Assembly (NCBI GenBank): GCA_017940385.1
Contig: JAGAYS010000010.1
Span: forward strand, 1-40,351
Length of the DNA: 40,351 nt
Direction of reading: 5' to 3'
From: Ruminobacter sp.
GTDB taxonomy: Bacteria; Pseudomonadota; Gammaproteobacteria; Enterobacterales; Succinivibrionaceae
The notes below the pieces were generated by a model, which was not told where the DNA came from, did not search any database, and worked only from the letters and a program-made list of their open reading frames with translations. Below, one piece after another: positions 7,915-19,446 of this stretch; the stretch's first letter is position 1; the number at the start of each line of letters is the position of its first letter. A program made the position numbers and the translations under genes.

Positions 7915-9282
7915 TCAGGAGTTTAATGCCTCACTGCCGTTCTTTCCCGCACGCCAGATGGTAACCGTAACAAACACGGCAAGCACGTATGAATAAAACA
8001 GATACGGAAGTATCGACATACTGCTTATCTGCATGATGCTGGCCGCAACAAGAAGCTGGGCACCGTACGGAATAATCCCCTGAACAATACAGGAGCTGGT
8101 ATCCAGCAGCGAGGCTGTTATTTTGCCTGATATGCCGTATTCCCTGCTGATGTCCCTGGCCAGAGGCGCAGCCGTAACGATGGCAACGGTATTGTTGGCG
8201 GTTGAAATGTCCATCAGTGAGGTCAGCAGGGCAATTCCCGCCATACCGCCTCTCCTTTCATTGAAATTCCTTCTGATGTAGTTAAGTATGGCCGCAAAAC
8301 CGCCGTTAACCTTAATAAGTGAGGAAATTGATGCCACCAGGACCGTTACAATCATGGTTTCAAACATTGAATTGGTTCCTGTACCCATCGCCTCAAATGA
8401 TGATGCGTATGACAGTCCGCCCAATCCCATTCCCGTAAACAGAAACAGGATAATGCCGACAAGAAGAACGATGAACACGTTTATCCCCATAAGTGCCAGA
8501 ATAAACACCAGAAAGTACGGGAAGGCCAGGAAAAAGCTGAAGTCATATTTATGCACCACGCTGATTTCGCTGTTCAGCGACACGAAAAGCATAATGATGA
8601 AGGTTACTGCAGCAGCCGGAAGCACTATCTTCAGGTTGGTAAGAAACTTATCCTTCATCTCCACGCCCTGGGTCTTGGTGGCGGCAATTGTGGTGTCGGA
8701 AATAAAAGACAGATTATCACCGAACATTGCACCTCCGATGACCGCACCTGCACACAGCGGTACCGAAATACCGCCGTTCTGCGCCACGGTAAGGGCTATC
8801 GGCGACAGGACACTGATGGTTCCGACGCTTGTCCCCATGGCCATGGAAATCAGGCAGGCAATAAGAAACAGTCCCGGCACGGAAAAATTGGCAGGAATGA
8901 CGTTAAGCATCATGTTTGCGACGCTGACGGCGCCGCCGGTTGCGGACGCCAGTCCGCTGAAAGCTCCAGCAAGCAGAAAAATCAGAAGCATGATGGTGAT
9001 GTTACTGTCGCCGATCCCTTTGGCACAGACCGCTATTTTCTCGTCAAAGGAAAGACGGCGGTTCTGCATGAACGCCACCGTCAGTGCAATTCCGAATGAA
9101 ACGACCACGGACGTTATGTAGAAGCCCATTTTGCCTTCAATGGGACTCACATACTCAAAATACAGTCCGTTTCCGAGATATATGATAAGAAATACCAGTA
9201 TTGGAAATATCGCCGCGAAGTTCGGCTTTACTTTTGTGTTTATTTTATCTTCATTGTTTAATGTGTTTTCATTGTTGGACAT
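7915..9282 (-). CDS. Na+/H+ antiporter, NhaC family
   Basis: 455 residues of polytopic inner-membrane protein with about 11-12 hydrophobic segments after a polar N-terminus (1-20). The fold motifs are those of the ion-transporter (IT) superfamily NhaC group: duplicated halves and a conserved core with GTSVGTISVLSPIAL and GGAMFGDNLSFISDTTIAA (metal- and proton-binding acidic residues). It probably exports Na+ in exchange for protons, but some members carry organic acids with Na+ or H+, so the substrate is not certain. The start at 9282 is ATG with AGAGGAA about 10 bases upstream. A candidate promoter lies at 9323-9352. It is monocistronic, with tandem terminators downstream. Confidence 0.85.
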   Translation of the reverse strand: MSNNENTLNNEDKINTKVKPNFAAIFPILVFLIIYLGNGLYFEYVSPIEGKMGFYITSVVVSFGIALTVAFMQNRRLSFDEKIAVCAKGIGDSNITIMLLIFLLAGAFSGLASATGGAVSVANMMLNVIPANFSVPGLFLIACLISMAMGTSVGTISVLSPIALTVAQNGGISVPLCAGAVIGGAMFGDNLSFISDTTIAATKTQGVEMKDKFLTNLKIVLPAAAVTFIIMLFVSLNSEISVVHKYDFSFFLAFPYFLVFILALMGINVFIVLLVGIILFLFTGMGLGGLSYASSFEAMGTGTNSMFETMIVTVLVASISSLIKVNGGFAAILNYIRRNFNERRGGMAGIALLTSLMDISTANNTVAIVTAAPLARDISREYGISGKITASLLDTSSCIVQGIIPYGAQLLVAASIMQISSMSILPYLFYSYVLAVFVTVTIWRAGKNGSEALNS

Positions 9283-9322
9283 TTTATTATAATTCCTCTT
9301 CTTTTGTGCCCATGACAGGGCA

Positions 9323-9352
9323 ATTTTACAGCAGAAAAAAATTGACTATCAA
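9323..9352 (-). promoter_or_regulatory. Candidate promoter of antiporter gene
   Basis: On the minus strand TTGATA (9347-9352), an 18-base spacer and TAAAAT (9323-9328) preceded by TG, about 40 bases before the start codon. It is a reasonable sigma70 site by sequence only. Confidence 0.5.
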
Positions 9353-9435
9353 CAATAATTTCATTTCACGGGAATAAAGATACGTGACGGAATCAGAGCC
9401 TGCCACAGGCTGAGTAAGATCGAAGGTTACGCATA

Positions 9436-9477
9436 AAAACGAAAACGGATGACTGCGGCGCGGCACAGTCATCCGTT
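9436..9477 (-). terminator. obgE terminator
   Basis: AACGGATGACTG (9444-9455) pairs with CAGTCATCCGTT (9466-9477), a 12-bp stem with a 10-base loop. TTCGTTTTT follows on the minus strand. It lies about 37 bases past the obgE stop. Confidence 0.9.
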
Positions 9478-9513
9478 CCAAAAAGAGTCTGAGGACAGAC
9501 GGAAGTTTCCGTT

Positions 9514-10827
<1,314 letters not shown>

Positions 10828-10858
10828 TCAGTAAATCCGTTAAACATGATAAATCAAC

Positions 10859-10897
10859 AAAAAAAAAGACTCCACCTTAACACATAGGGTAGAGTCT
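10859..10897 (-). terminator. rplU-rpmA terminator
   Basis: AGACTC-type arms (10867-10876 and 10887-10897) form a stem, with a run of Ts on the minus strand (10859-10867). It lies just past rpmA and before obgE. Confidence 0.85.
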
Positions 10898-10917
10898 CTT
10901 TGTCAATTCCTTAGATA

Positions 10918-11175
10918 TTAATCAGCGATAACGCTTACATATCTACGATGCTTAGGACCGCCAACGGTGTACTTAACCTTACCGTTGCTGGTTGCAAATA
11001 AAGTGTAATCCTTTGCAACACCTACATTGCTGCCTGCATGGAACTGAGTACCACGCTGACGAACAAGAATACTACCAGCTGAAACAGCCTGACCATCGAA
11101 AATCTTAACACCTAAACGCTGACCTTGGGAGTCACGACCGTTATGTGTACTACCACCAGCTTTCTTATGAGCCAT
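10918..11175 (-). CDS. rpmA: 50S ribosomal protein L27
   Basis: 85 residues, the standard length. The N-terminus [20 protein letters not shown] is the L27 signature whose tail reaches the peptidyl-transferase centre and contacts tRNA. The processed N-terminal extension seen in Firmicutes is absent, as expected for a proteobacterium. AAGGAG lies 6 bases upstream and overlaps the rplU stop, which indicates co-translation with L21. Confidence 0.98.
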   Translation of the reverse strand: MAHKKAGGSTHNGRDSQGQRLGVKIFDGQAVSAGSILVRQRGTQFHAGSNVGVAKDYTLFATSNGKVKYTVGGPKHRRYVSVIAD

Positions 11176-11185
11176 TGTCTACTCC

Positions 11186-11500
11186 TTATGCATTAATACC
11201 GGTAATCTTAACCTGAGTGTACCACTGACGGTGACCGGTAACCTTCTGATGATGCTTACGACGACGGAACTTGGTAATACTTACCTTTTCGCCACCAACA
11301 GACTTAATTACTTCAGCAACTACCTTACCACCTTCTACATATGGAGCACCAACCTTTACGTTGTCTCCATCGGCAACCATGAGTACCTTATCGAAATCTA
11401 CAGAATCGCCAACGTTCTTAGAAGCGTCTAAATCAACTTCTAATACATCGTCAACAGCTACCTGGTACTGCTTGCCGCTAGTTGAAATAACTGCGTACAT
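11186..11500 (-). CDS. rplU: 50S ribosomal protein L21
   Basis: 104 residues (E. coli has 103). The N-terminus [14 protein letters not shown] and the C-terminal [16 protein letters not shown], an rRNA-binding basic region, are diagnostic. It is the first gene of rplU-rpmA, with a near-consensus promoter at 11569-11597 and AGAGGAA upstream of the ATG. The gap to rpmA is 10 bases. Confidence 0.98.
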   Translation of the reverse strand: MYAVISTSGKQYQVAVDDVLEVDLDASKNVGDSVDFDKVLMVADGDNVKVGAPYVEGGKVVAEVIKSVGGEKVSITKFRRRKHHQKVTGHRQWYTQVKITGINA

Positions 11501-11860
11501 TATATATTCCTCTTAAAAGTATCCAGCTGAGCCGGATACATAAAAATCTTAAAATGATAATGGCGTGCATTATACAGATTACTCACTTCTTATGCAAGGT
11601 AAAATTTGAATATAATCAAAAAAAATTTAAAGTCGCCTGTCTGAAATTTACACACCAGGGTATTCAGGTACACCTCACCTTCTTACCGCTTCAGTCCGCT
11701 CCCTCATAATGCCGGCGCCGGCGGAAAAACACCTTTCACGCCGACAAAATCATTCACTTCGTAAATTTAAATTATAGGCCAAATGTAATATAATATCTCA
11801 GCGCAGGTCTTTTCACTAGGACCGGCGTTACGTGGAAACTGAAGTAATTAGGTGATTGAT
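11501..11860. other. 360-base divergent region between rplU and ispB
   Basis: It holds the rplU promoter (11569-11597, minus). Near the other end is a likely ispB -10 element, TATAAT at 11789-11794, with no good -35. Between them is an AT-rich part (11600-11640) and a GC-richer stretch (11690-11750). No gene is visible. Confidence 0.6.
11569..11597 (-). promoter_or_regulatory. Strong promoter of rplU-rpmA
   Basis: On the minus strand TTGCAT (11592-11597), exactly 17 bases, then TATAAT (11569-11574). The discriminator is GC-rich (GCACGCC), the kind associated with stringent control of ribosomal genes. The leader to the rplU ATG is about 62 bases. Confidence 0.85.
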
Positions 11861-12829
11861 ATGTCTGAATCTTTGTTTATGAAACTGACTGATGAACCCG
11901 TCAAGGAAATAGACAGACTGATAATGGAACAGATCAAGTCACCTGTTGAGCTTCTGAATCAGGCATGCTTCCACCTAATCACTGCCGGAGGCAAGCGCAT
12001 CCGTCCGCGACTCATGGCACTGATAACCGGACTGATATCACCGGATGCGGTATACAACGAAAACATTCTTTCCATGGCCGCAGCCGTGGAAATTCTGCAC
12101 ACTGCCACCCTGATGCATGACGACGTAATCGACGAGGGTCTGATGAGACGCGGCATTCCCAGCGCCAACAGCGCCTACGGCAATAAGGTAGCTGTACTTG
12201 GCGGCGATTACCTGTTTACCAAAGCCTACAATGCCACCATCAAAGCAACCGATGCCCGCATCAGCAGAGTTTTTTCGGATGCACTGACAACCCTGGTACA
12301 GGGAGAACTCACCCAGATGACCAACACAGCCAATCTGGAGATTACCGAAGCCAGCTATTTCAAGACCATATATTCCAAAACGGCGGTTCTGTTTGAAATC
12401 ACCACCAAAATTCCGGGACTCATTCTTAACCGCACGGACGCAGAGATTGAAGCCCTGGCAAAATACGGACGCAACATCGGCTACGCCTTCCAGATAGCTG
12501 ATGACATTCTGGACTATACCTCAGACAGCGAAGTCCTCGGCAAGGTTGTGGGTAAGGACATGGATGAAAAGAAAATAACCCTGCCGCTAATCTATGCGCT
12601 GAACAATGACAGGGGTATAAGTCGCGAAACCATTTATGAAGCCATTAACGGCGGATGCGTGGAACGGATTCTGCAGATCATTTCCGATACCGATGCAATC
12701 GCCTCCTGCGACAAAGTCGCCGAAAGACTCATCGGCGAAGCAATAGACGCCATAGCCGTATTCAGTGAATCAGACTACATGCAGGCTCTGAGGGAACTGG
12801 CATACGCCTCATACAGACGCAAGTACTGA
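11861..12829 (+). CDS. ispB: Octaprenyl-type polyprenyl diphosphate synthase
   Basis: 322 residues, trans-isoprenyl diphosphate synthase family. It extends farnesyl diphosphate with isopentenyl diphosphate to make the side chain of respiratory quinones. The first Asp-rich motif is HDDVIDEG, followed by MRRG, and the second is ADDILDYTSD; GGKRIRP is the substrate-binding GKR motif. The start at 11861 has AGGTGA 5 bases upstream; a GTG three codons earlier is in frame but overlaps that site. It lies divergent from rplU, as ispB does in E. coli, which supports the octaprenyl assignment. The exact chain length cannot be read from sequence. Confidence 0.93.
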   Translation: MSESLFMKLTDEPVKEIDRLIMEQIKSPVELLNQACFHLITAGGKRIRPRLMALITGLISPDAVYNENILSMAAAVEILHTATLMHDDVIDEGLMRRGIPSANSAYGNKVAVLGGDYLFTKAYNATIKATDARISRVFSDALTTLVQGELTQMTNTANLEITEASYFKTIYSKTAVLFEITTKIPGLILNRTDAEIEALAKYGRNIGYAFQIADDILDYTSDSEVLGKVVGKDMDEKKITLPLIYALNNDRGISRETIYEAINGGCVERILQIISDTDAIASCDKVAERLIGEAIDAIAVFSESDYMQALRELAYASYRRKY

Positions 12830-12846
12830 TATTTAACGGAAATAAA

Positions 12847-13905
12847 TCAGGCAGCCTCTGCCACCAGATTTTCGGATGCGCTGATTATCTCATTCTTAAG
12901 GTTCATGAAAACCTCAACAATCTTAGGGTCAAAATGTCTTCCTGCCTCATCCCTGATGATTTCAAAGGCAGTACGGTAACTCATGGCATCCTTGTAGCAT
13001 CTCTTTGACACAAGCGCATCAAACACGTCTGCTATTGCCATAATTCTGGCACAGAGAGGGATTTCCTCTTCCCTGAGGTTATACGGATACCCGGTACCGT
13101 TCCACTTTTCGTGGTGATACGTAGCCATGTCGACGGCAGTTGAAAGAATCAGGGTACTCTCCATTCCGGAAAGAGTTTCCGCTATCATCTTACCGCCAAC
13201 CTGAGCATGGGTCTGCATAATCACAAATTCATCCAGGGTAAGCCTGCCCGGTTTGCACAGGATGGTATCGGACACGGTAATTTTACCGATATCATGAAGC
13301 GGAGCAGCGGTTACGCATGCCTGACAGAAGTCATCGGTAAGCTCGTCAAGATAATATCCGGCATCAAGAAGACCTCTGATGACGATTTCAACATAGGATG
13401 CCGTTCTCTTGATATGACTGCCGGTAGAATAGTCACGACCTTCGATAATTGATGCAAATGACTCAATTATTTTCTTCTGCATCTGCTCGATTTTTTCTTC
13501 AGCCATCTCATCCTTGAGAGCAATCTCCCTGAGACAGCGCTGATAGTCAACGACTCTGAGTATTCTGGAACTGATGGTGGAAACTGATGACTTCAGGTTT
13601 ATGAAATCATCCACTCCAAGTTCAAACGCACGGTCTTCAAGTGCGGAATTAACACCGTCACTGAGAACCACCACCGGAATGGACTTGGTTAAAGGTAATC
13701 TTTTAAGGGATTCTATAAGATATATTGTATCGAGACCTTTGGTCTGCATGTTTATGATAATCAGCTCAAACAGACACAGGGATGCGACCTGCATGGTCTC
13801 CCTCATGGTTGTGGCTTCCATCAGTCTGAAGCCTTTTAAAAAATCCGCCAGAACCAGCACATTATTCTTGTCGTCATCGACAATCAGTATATTCTTAGGA
13901 TGCAT
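12847..13905 (-). CDS. HD-GYP domain phosphodiesterase with degenerate receiver
   Basis: 352 residues in two parts. An N-terminal CheY-like receiver (about 1-120) keeps the acidic pocket (VDDD), but the phospho-acceptor position reads IIINMQ, giving Asn52 instead of Asp, and the usual conserved Lys is not in its normal place (FINLK). A C-terminal HD-GYP domain follows, with PLHDIGK, HAQVGG, HHEKWNGTGYP and ADVFDALVSKRCY, so the c-di-GMP hydrolase residues appear intact. It is probably a c-di-GMP phosphodiesterase that is regulated other than by phosphorylation. The start at 13905 is preferred because GAGGGG lies about 5 bases upstream; an ATG at 13926 is in frame without a site. No histidine kinase is adjacent. 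It converges on ispB with 17 bases between stops. Confidence 0.9.
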   Translation of the reverse strand: MHPKNILIVDDDKNNVLVLADFLKGFRLMEATTMRETMQVASLCLFELIIINMQTKGLDTIYLIESLKRLPLTKSIPVVVLSDGVNSALEDRAFELGVDDFINLKSSVSTISSRILRVVDYQRCLREIALKDEMAEEKIEQMQKKIIESFASIIEGRDYSTGSHIKRTASYVEIVIRGLLDAGYYLDELTDDFCQACVTAAPLHDIGKITVSDTILCKPGRLTLDEFVIMQTHAQVGGKMIAETLSGMESTLILSTAVDMATYHHEKWNGTGYPYNLREEEIPLCARIMAIADVFDALVSKRCYKDAMSYRTAFEIIRDEAGRHFDPKIVEVFMNLKNEIISASENLVAEAA

Positions 13906-14288
13906 AAAAACCCCTCGTCTGTACACTCGTAATCTTCTGATAATTCAGAACATCCTGTCAGACTTAGGATTTGCATGCTTTGAGCTTAGGCAGGATAAAA
14001 ATACAGACCAGATACTTATTTTTTTATTTATTATCGGTATTTCTTTTTTATTATTATCTAAACGCTCCGACACCGGAGCATTATCAAAAATTATACAAAA
14101 AGGTATTTTTGATTTTATTACATAATTGTAATAATATATTTAAAATTTTGCAAATTATGTAAATACATCACATTTTTATTACACAACGATAACAAAAATG
14201 TGAACACCACCCAAACATAAAAAAAGAGTCTGACGCTCACGCATCAGACTCTCAGTACTCAGAATTTTATATCTGAACCGAACCGCTA
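13906..14288. other. 383-base AT-rich gap upstream of the HD-GYP gene
   Basis: It contains the purA terminator (14216-14252) and a small hairpin GCTCCG-ACAC-CGGAGC (14064-14079). The rest is nearly pure A/T (13990-14210), presumably promoter and upstream region of the HD-GYP gene. Short frames here have no ribosome sites and no protein character. Confidence 0.6.
14216..14252 (-). terminator. purA terminator
   Basis: AGAGTCTGA (14225-14233) pairs with TCAGACTCT (14244-14252) around a 10-base loop, with a T-run on the minus strand. Confidence 0.9.
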
Positions 14289-15593
<1,305 letters not shown>

Positions 15594-15812
15594 TTATAAC
15601 ACTTCTATCTGGTTAACAAAAGATTCCGAATCAGCCGTTACGGCCCGCACGAAGCCGGCGGTGACGTCAGATTCACAATCATGATTAAAAACAAACAATG
15701 AATTCTATCATAAATCAGTCACAAATTAAACCCGGTAAAAGATCGCATCAGCATAAATTTTAAATTACACCGTTCAGGATCCTTTACCGTTTCCCGTCCC
15801 GCTTCCTTTTCA

Positions 15813-15851
15813 CAAAAAAGAAAAGGCCCGTCATGATTTATGACGGGCCTT
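15813..15851 (-). terminator. Terminator of the hfq-hflXKC operon
   Basis: AAGGCCCGTCAT (15823-15834) pairs perfectly with ATGACGGGCCTT (15840-15851) around a 5-base loop. TTCTTTTTT follows on the minus strand. It ends the long leftward superoperon after hflC. Confidence 0.92.
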
Positions 15852-15877
15852 CTTAGGTTACGCTCTGAATCAGCGGA

Positions 15878-16795
15878 TTACCTGAAATACTTCAGGAACT
15901 CATTCTTACTGTCGGTGACGATTACGTTACCGCCGTTTGTCATGCTGTTGCTGTACGCATCCATGCTTCTCAGGAAATCAAAGAATTCAGGATTTCTTGA
16001 GTATGCATCGGCGTAGATTTTGGTGGCTGAGGCATCACCGGTACCGCGAATGATTTCTGCCTGACGTTCGGCTTCGGCAATCTTAACCACCGCAAGTCTG
16101 TCAGCCTTTGCCCTGATGGCTTCAGCTTCCTGACGTCCCTGGGATCTGTGCAGTCTGGCCACGGCCTCACGTTCGGCACGCATACGCTGATATATTGAAC
16201 TGGAAACCTCGCTTGGAAGTTCAATCTTCATTATGCGCACGTCCACGATCTTGATACCGAGATCCTTTTCAGCGCCCGGACCGGTTATGGTCAGGGTGTT
16301 CTGCATAATCTGTTCGCGCTTGGAAGATCCGCCGGTCTCAGTCTGTTCCTCTTCATTACTGCTTTTTCCGGCAACAATCTCCCTGATGTTCAGAAGAGCG
16401 ATCTGGCTTCTCAGACTGGTGGTGATTTTATCCCTCAGTCTGTCTTCGGCCATCAGGAAACTGCCCTGGTTTGCGGTGTAGAACTTTTCAAAATCAATAA
16501 TCTTCCATTTTACGTAGGAATCAATGATGAGGTCCTTCTTTTCGGATGTTACGAATCTGTCCGCCGTTGAGTTCAGGGTCTGAACCCTGGCATCAAGGTA
16601 CATAACCTTGTCCACGAAAGGAATCTTAAATCCGGCACCGGGTTCATAGAGACTTACCGCACCGTCACCGTTTCTCACGACTTTGGCAAAACGGGTAAGC
16701 AGAGCCTTCTGTCCTTCCGGAACCACGAAAACGGACTGATATGCAACAACGGCCAGCACAAGAAGACCAATGATTATCACGTTAAGGTTTTTCAT
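15878..16795 (-). CDS. hflC: HflC, subunit of the HflKC modulator of FtsH
   Basis: 305 residues, SPFH/prohibitin family. An N-terminal signal anchor spans about 6-22 (VIIIGLLVLAVVAYQSV), followed by VVPEGQKALLTRFAKV and the periplasmic SPFH domain. A long helical Glu/Arg/Ala-rich stretch (RQEAEAIRAKADR) builds the cage with HflK around the FtsH protease. It starts immediately after the hflK stop (TAA then ATG), with GGAGGAAAG as ribosome site inside the end of hflK, a sign of tight translational coupling. Confidence 0.95.
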   Translation of the reverse strand: MKNLNVIIIGLLVLAVVAYQSVFVVPEGQKALLTRFAKVVRNGDGAVSLYEPGAGFKIPFVDKVMYLDARVQTLNSTADRFVTSEKKDLIIDSYVKWKIIDFEKFYTANQGSFLMAEDRLRDKITTSLRSQIALLNIREIVAGKSSNEEEQTETGGSSKREQIMQNTLTITGPGAEKDLGIKIVDVRIMKIELPSEVSSSIYQRMRAEREAVARLHRSQGRQEAEAIRAKADRLAVVKIAEAERQAEIIRGTGDASATKIYADAYSRNPEFFDFLRSMDAYSNSMTNGGNVIVTDSKNEFLKYFR

Positions 16796-17800
16796 TTACT
16801 TCTTTCCTCCGCTGTTCTTCTGTTCACCCGCTGAATCAATAAGCCTGTCCAGAGGCATGTACATCAGAGGACCGCCCTGGTTCTTATCAGCCCCGATAAT
16901 CACCTTGGCACTGCTGCCGTACACCTTTTCCATGGTTTCCAGGAAAATTCTGCGTTTGGTAATCTGCGGAGCGGCCTGATATTCAGGAAGAATCTTTTCA
17001 AAACGTGCCACGTTACCCTCGGCCTCCGCAACAACCTTGCGGCTGTAACCTTCAGCCTCCTCAAGAATTCTCTTTGCCTGACCTTCAGCCTTCGGAACAA
17101 CCTCGTTCTTATAGGCTTCAGCCTCTCTCTTGAAGCGCTGCTCGTCTTCCTGAGCGGCAATCGCGTCGTCAAAAGCTGCCTTAACCTCCTCCGGAGCACG
17201 TGCCGGCAGGAAGTTCACATCCACTATGGTTATGCCCATGTCGTACTGGGAAATAATGGACTCCAGCAGCTCACGGGTGGACTGACGGACCTTTTCACGG
17301 CCGTTTGTCAGCACGTCATCCATTTTGGTATGACCGATTACGTAGCGCAGGGCACTGTCGGTAGCCTGGGCAAGACTCAGATCAGGATCCACCATGTTGT
17401 AGAGATACGCCTTCGGATCACTGATTCTGTACTGAACCTTCATTTCAACGTTAACCACATTCTCGTCCTCAGTCAGCATTGAACCGGAGGACTGGGTTGA
17501 CTGAACGATTTTCACGTCCACGTTCGTAACCCTGTCTATTCCCGGTATTTTCCAGTGCAGTCCGGGCATTTCGATGTGGCTGAATTTTCCGAGACGCAGA
17601 ACAACAGCCTGTTCGGCTTCCTTTACGGTATAGAAGTTATTTAACAGAATAACTACCAGAACGGCAGCCGCAAAAACAATCCAGGTCAGTGATGAACCTT
17701 TTTCAAAAAATTCATTGACCTTCTTTGCCAGATCGTTGGAATTGTTACGTTTCTGCTGTTGCTTCCAAGGATCATTATTATTAGGCTCATTCCAGGCCAT
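16796..17800 (-). CDS. hflK: HflK, subunit of the HflKC modulator of FtsH
   Basis: 334 residues, SPFH family. It has a cytoplasmic Asn/Gln/Lys-rich N-terminus (1-35), one membrane segment at about 38-55 (WIVFAAAVLVVILLNNF) and the periplasmic SPFH domain (EQAVVLRLGKF). Helical coiled stretches with the IVDVNFLPARAPEEV motif come next, then a Gly/Lys-rich tail. It partners with HflC to restrain FtsH proteolysis of membrane proteins. The start at 17800 has GGAGG 6-7 bases upstream. The gap to hflX is 35 bases, so it is in the same operon. Confidence 0.95.
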   Translation of the reverse strand: MAWNEPNNNDPWKQQQKRNNSNDLAKKVNEFFEKGSSLTWIVFAAAVLVVILLNNFYTVKEAEQAVVLRLGKFSHIEMPGLHWKIPGIDRVTNVDVKIVQSTQSSGSMLTEDENVVNVEMKVQYRISDPKAYLYNMVDPDLSLAQATDSALRYVIGHTKMDDVLTNGREKVRQSTRELLESIISQYDMGITIVDVNFLPARAPEEVKAAFDDAIAAQEDEQRFKREAEAYKNEVVPKAEGQAKRILEEAEGYSRKVVAEAEGNVARFEKILPEYQAAPQITKRRIFLETMEKVYGSSAKVIIGADKNQGGPLMYMPLDRLIDSAGEQKNSGGKK

Positions 17801-17835
17801 TTATTCCTCCAAATCAACAAATTAAAAATCTAAGA

Positions 17836-19167
17836 TTAGAATTCCGGCACCTTGAAGGTAAAATTCTTAGGCTTAACGCAGTACCTTTCCAGAGCTCCGT
17901 TACTGCGACTGTTGAGCTGAGCCAGTTCAACACGCTGATGTTTTACCGTCAGTATCATCTCTCCGGTCTGCGAATAGGTCTCACCGCTGACTGCTCCCAT
18001 CTGGTACAGTCTGTTACGCAAACCGCCTTCGGTTCCGGGCAATTTTACCACAATTTCAATAAGGTCATTACCCAGTAATTCGGCTATGGCCCTGTAGAGA
18101 AAATCAATACCGACATTTCTGGCCGCACTTATGTAAACGGCCTCAGGCCTGCCGTGCTCGTTGTATACGATACCCGGCTTAACCTTGTCGAGTCGGTCAA
18201 TCTTATTGTAGACCCGCAGCTGCGGCACGTCGTCCGCCTCTATCTGTTCAAGAACGCTGTGCACCGATTCGATATTGTCCTTGACTCTTTCGTCGCTGAA
18301 ATCTATGACATGAAGCTGCAGATCGGCATCCCTGGTCTCACTCAGCGTGGACTTGAAGGCCGCGACAAGATCATGAGGCAGATGTCTTATGAATCCCACG
18401 GTGTCGGCCAGAATAATCTTTCCTATGTGAGGCATCTCAACGGATCTCAGCGTAGGATCAAGAGTGGCAAACAGCTGATCGGCCGCATACACTTCGGAAT
18501 CAGTCAGAAGATTAAAGAGAGTGGACTTGCCGGCATTGGTATATCCGACAAAGGAAACCACGGGAACATTGTTGTGAACTCTGGCCCTGCCGCTCTGTGT
18601 ACGGCGGCGCTCCACCAGATCGAGATCAGCCTTTAAGGCCGTAATTCTCTCGCGAAGCAGACGGCGGTCACTTTCAAGCTGGGTTTCACCCGGACCTCCG
18701 CGCATGCCTATACCGCCCTTTTGGCGTTCCAGATGGGTCCACCCGCGGACAAGTCTTGTCTGAAGATATCTGAGCTGAGCCAGCTCCACCTGCAGCTTAC
18801 CTTCCCTGGTGCGCGCCCTCTGGGCAAAAATGTCAAGGATAAGTGCAGTTCTGGTGATAACCTTGCACTTTAATTCCTTTTCCAGATTACGTTCCTGTGA
18901 CGGGGAAAGTTCATGATTGAAGATTACGGTTTCGGCTTCGGATTCGGAAACCAGCGTGAGCAGTTCCTCCACCTTGCCGCTGCCTATAAAGAAACGCGGA
19001 TCGGGGATCTTGCGGTTGCATGATAAAATTCCGACAACCACAGCCCCTGCCGATTTTGCAAGAAGCTTCAGCTCATTGAGATCCTCACAGCTGTTTTCCT
19101 GGACAAAATCAACATTAACAAGGACGGCGCGTTCACCGCCCTTATATCTTTCATCAAAATCAAACAA
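17836..19167 (-). CDS. hflX: Ribosome-associated GTPase HflX (TTG start)
   Basis: 443 residues. A GTPase that splits stalled or heat-damaged 70S ribosomes. The N-terminal HflX domain contains LSPSQERNLE and ILDIFAQRARTREGKLQVEL; GGIGMRGGPGETQLE is the family signature. The G domain has G1 GYTNAGKST, then FATLDPT, G3 DTVGF and G4 NKID. The C-terminal domain is of typical size. The reading frame has no ATG at the homologous start. The E. coli-like N-terminus (MFD...GERAVLVNVDF) begins at a TTG codon (19165-19167) with AGG about 9 bases upstream, so TTG is taken as the start. It follows hfq by 36 bases in the conserved hfq-hflX order. Confidence 0.95.
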   Translation of the reverse strand: MFDFDERYKGGERAVLVNVDFVQENSCEDLNELKLLAKSAGAVVVGILSCNRKIPDPRFFIGSGKVEELLTLVSESEAETVIFNHELSPSQERNLEKELKCKVITRTALILDIFAQRARTREGKLQVELAQLRYLQTRLVRGWTHLERQKGGIGMRGGPGETQLESDRRLLRERITALKADLDLVERRRTQSGRARVHNNVPVVSFVGYTNAGKSTLFNLLTDSEVYAADQLFATLDPTLRSVEMPHIGKIILADTVGFIRHLPHDLVAAFKSTLSETRDADLQLHVIDFSDERVKDNIESVHSVLEQIEADDVPQLRVYNKIDRLDKVKPGIVYNEHGRPEAVYISAARNVGIDFLYRAIAELLGNDLIEIVVKLPGTEGGLRNRLYQMGAVSGETYSQTGEMILTVKHQRVELAQLNSRSNGALERYCVKPKNFTFKVPEF

Positions 19168-19203
19168 ATCCGATACCTATCGTATATAACTTGAGGTTAT
19201 ATC

Positions 19204-19446
19204 CTACTCCGCCTTTTCAGACTCTGTGGTATTAAGATTTGCAATGGCTCTTGCGGGAACAATTGTTGAGACGGCGTGCTTGTACACCATCTGACACACA
19301 TTGTTTTTAAGTAAAATCACAAACTGGTCAAATGATTCAACCTGACCCTGAAGCTTTATTCCGTTAACTAAATAGATTGAAACAGGGATTCTTTCCTTGC
19401 GTAAGGCATTTAAAAACGGATCCTGTAAAGATTGTCCTTTGGACAT
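19204..19446 (-). CDS. hfq: RNA chaperone Hfq
   Basis: 80 residues. A hexameric Sm-like protein that pairs small RNAs with mRNAs. The Sm1 and Sm2 motifs are near-identical to E. coli: [29 protein letters not shown] and the Sm2 [10 protein letters not shown]. The C-terminal tail is only about 12 residues, much shorter than in enterics, so the acidic tail that speeds RNA release is minimal, although EKAE is acidic. AAGGAA lies 7 bases before the ATG at 19446. Confidence 0.98.
   Translation of the reverse strand: MSKGQSLQDPFLNALRKERIPVSIYLVNGIKLQGQVESFDQFVILLKNNVCQMVYKHAVSTIVPARAIANLNTTESEKAE

Noticed and set aside
8288-9121. Long open frame on the plus strand opposite the antiporter gene (277 codons)
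   Set aside because: It mirrors a hydrophobic coding sequence on the other strand, has no ribosome site and no recognisable domain. The antiporter on the minus strand is convincing.
9397-9411. AGCCTG-CCA-CAGGCT hairpin as a riboswitch for the antiporter gene
   Set aside because: It lies upstream of the likely promoter at 9323-9352, so it would not be in the leader RNA, and no known riboswitch pattern was recognised.
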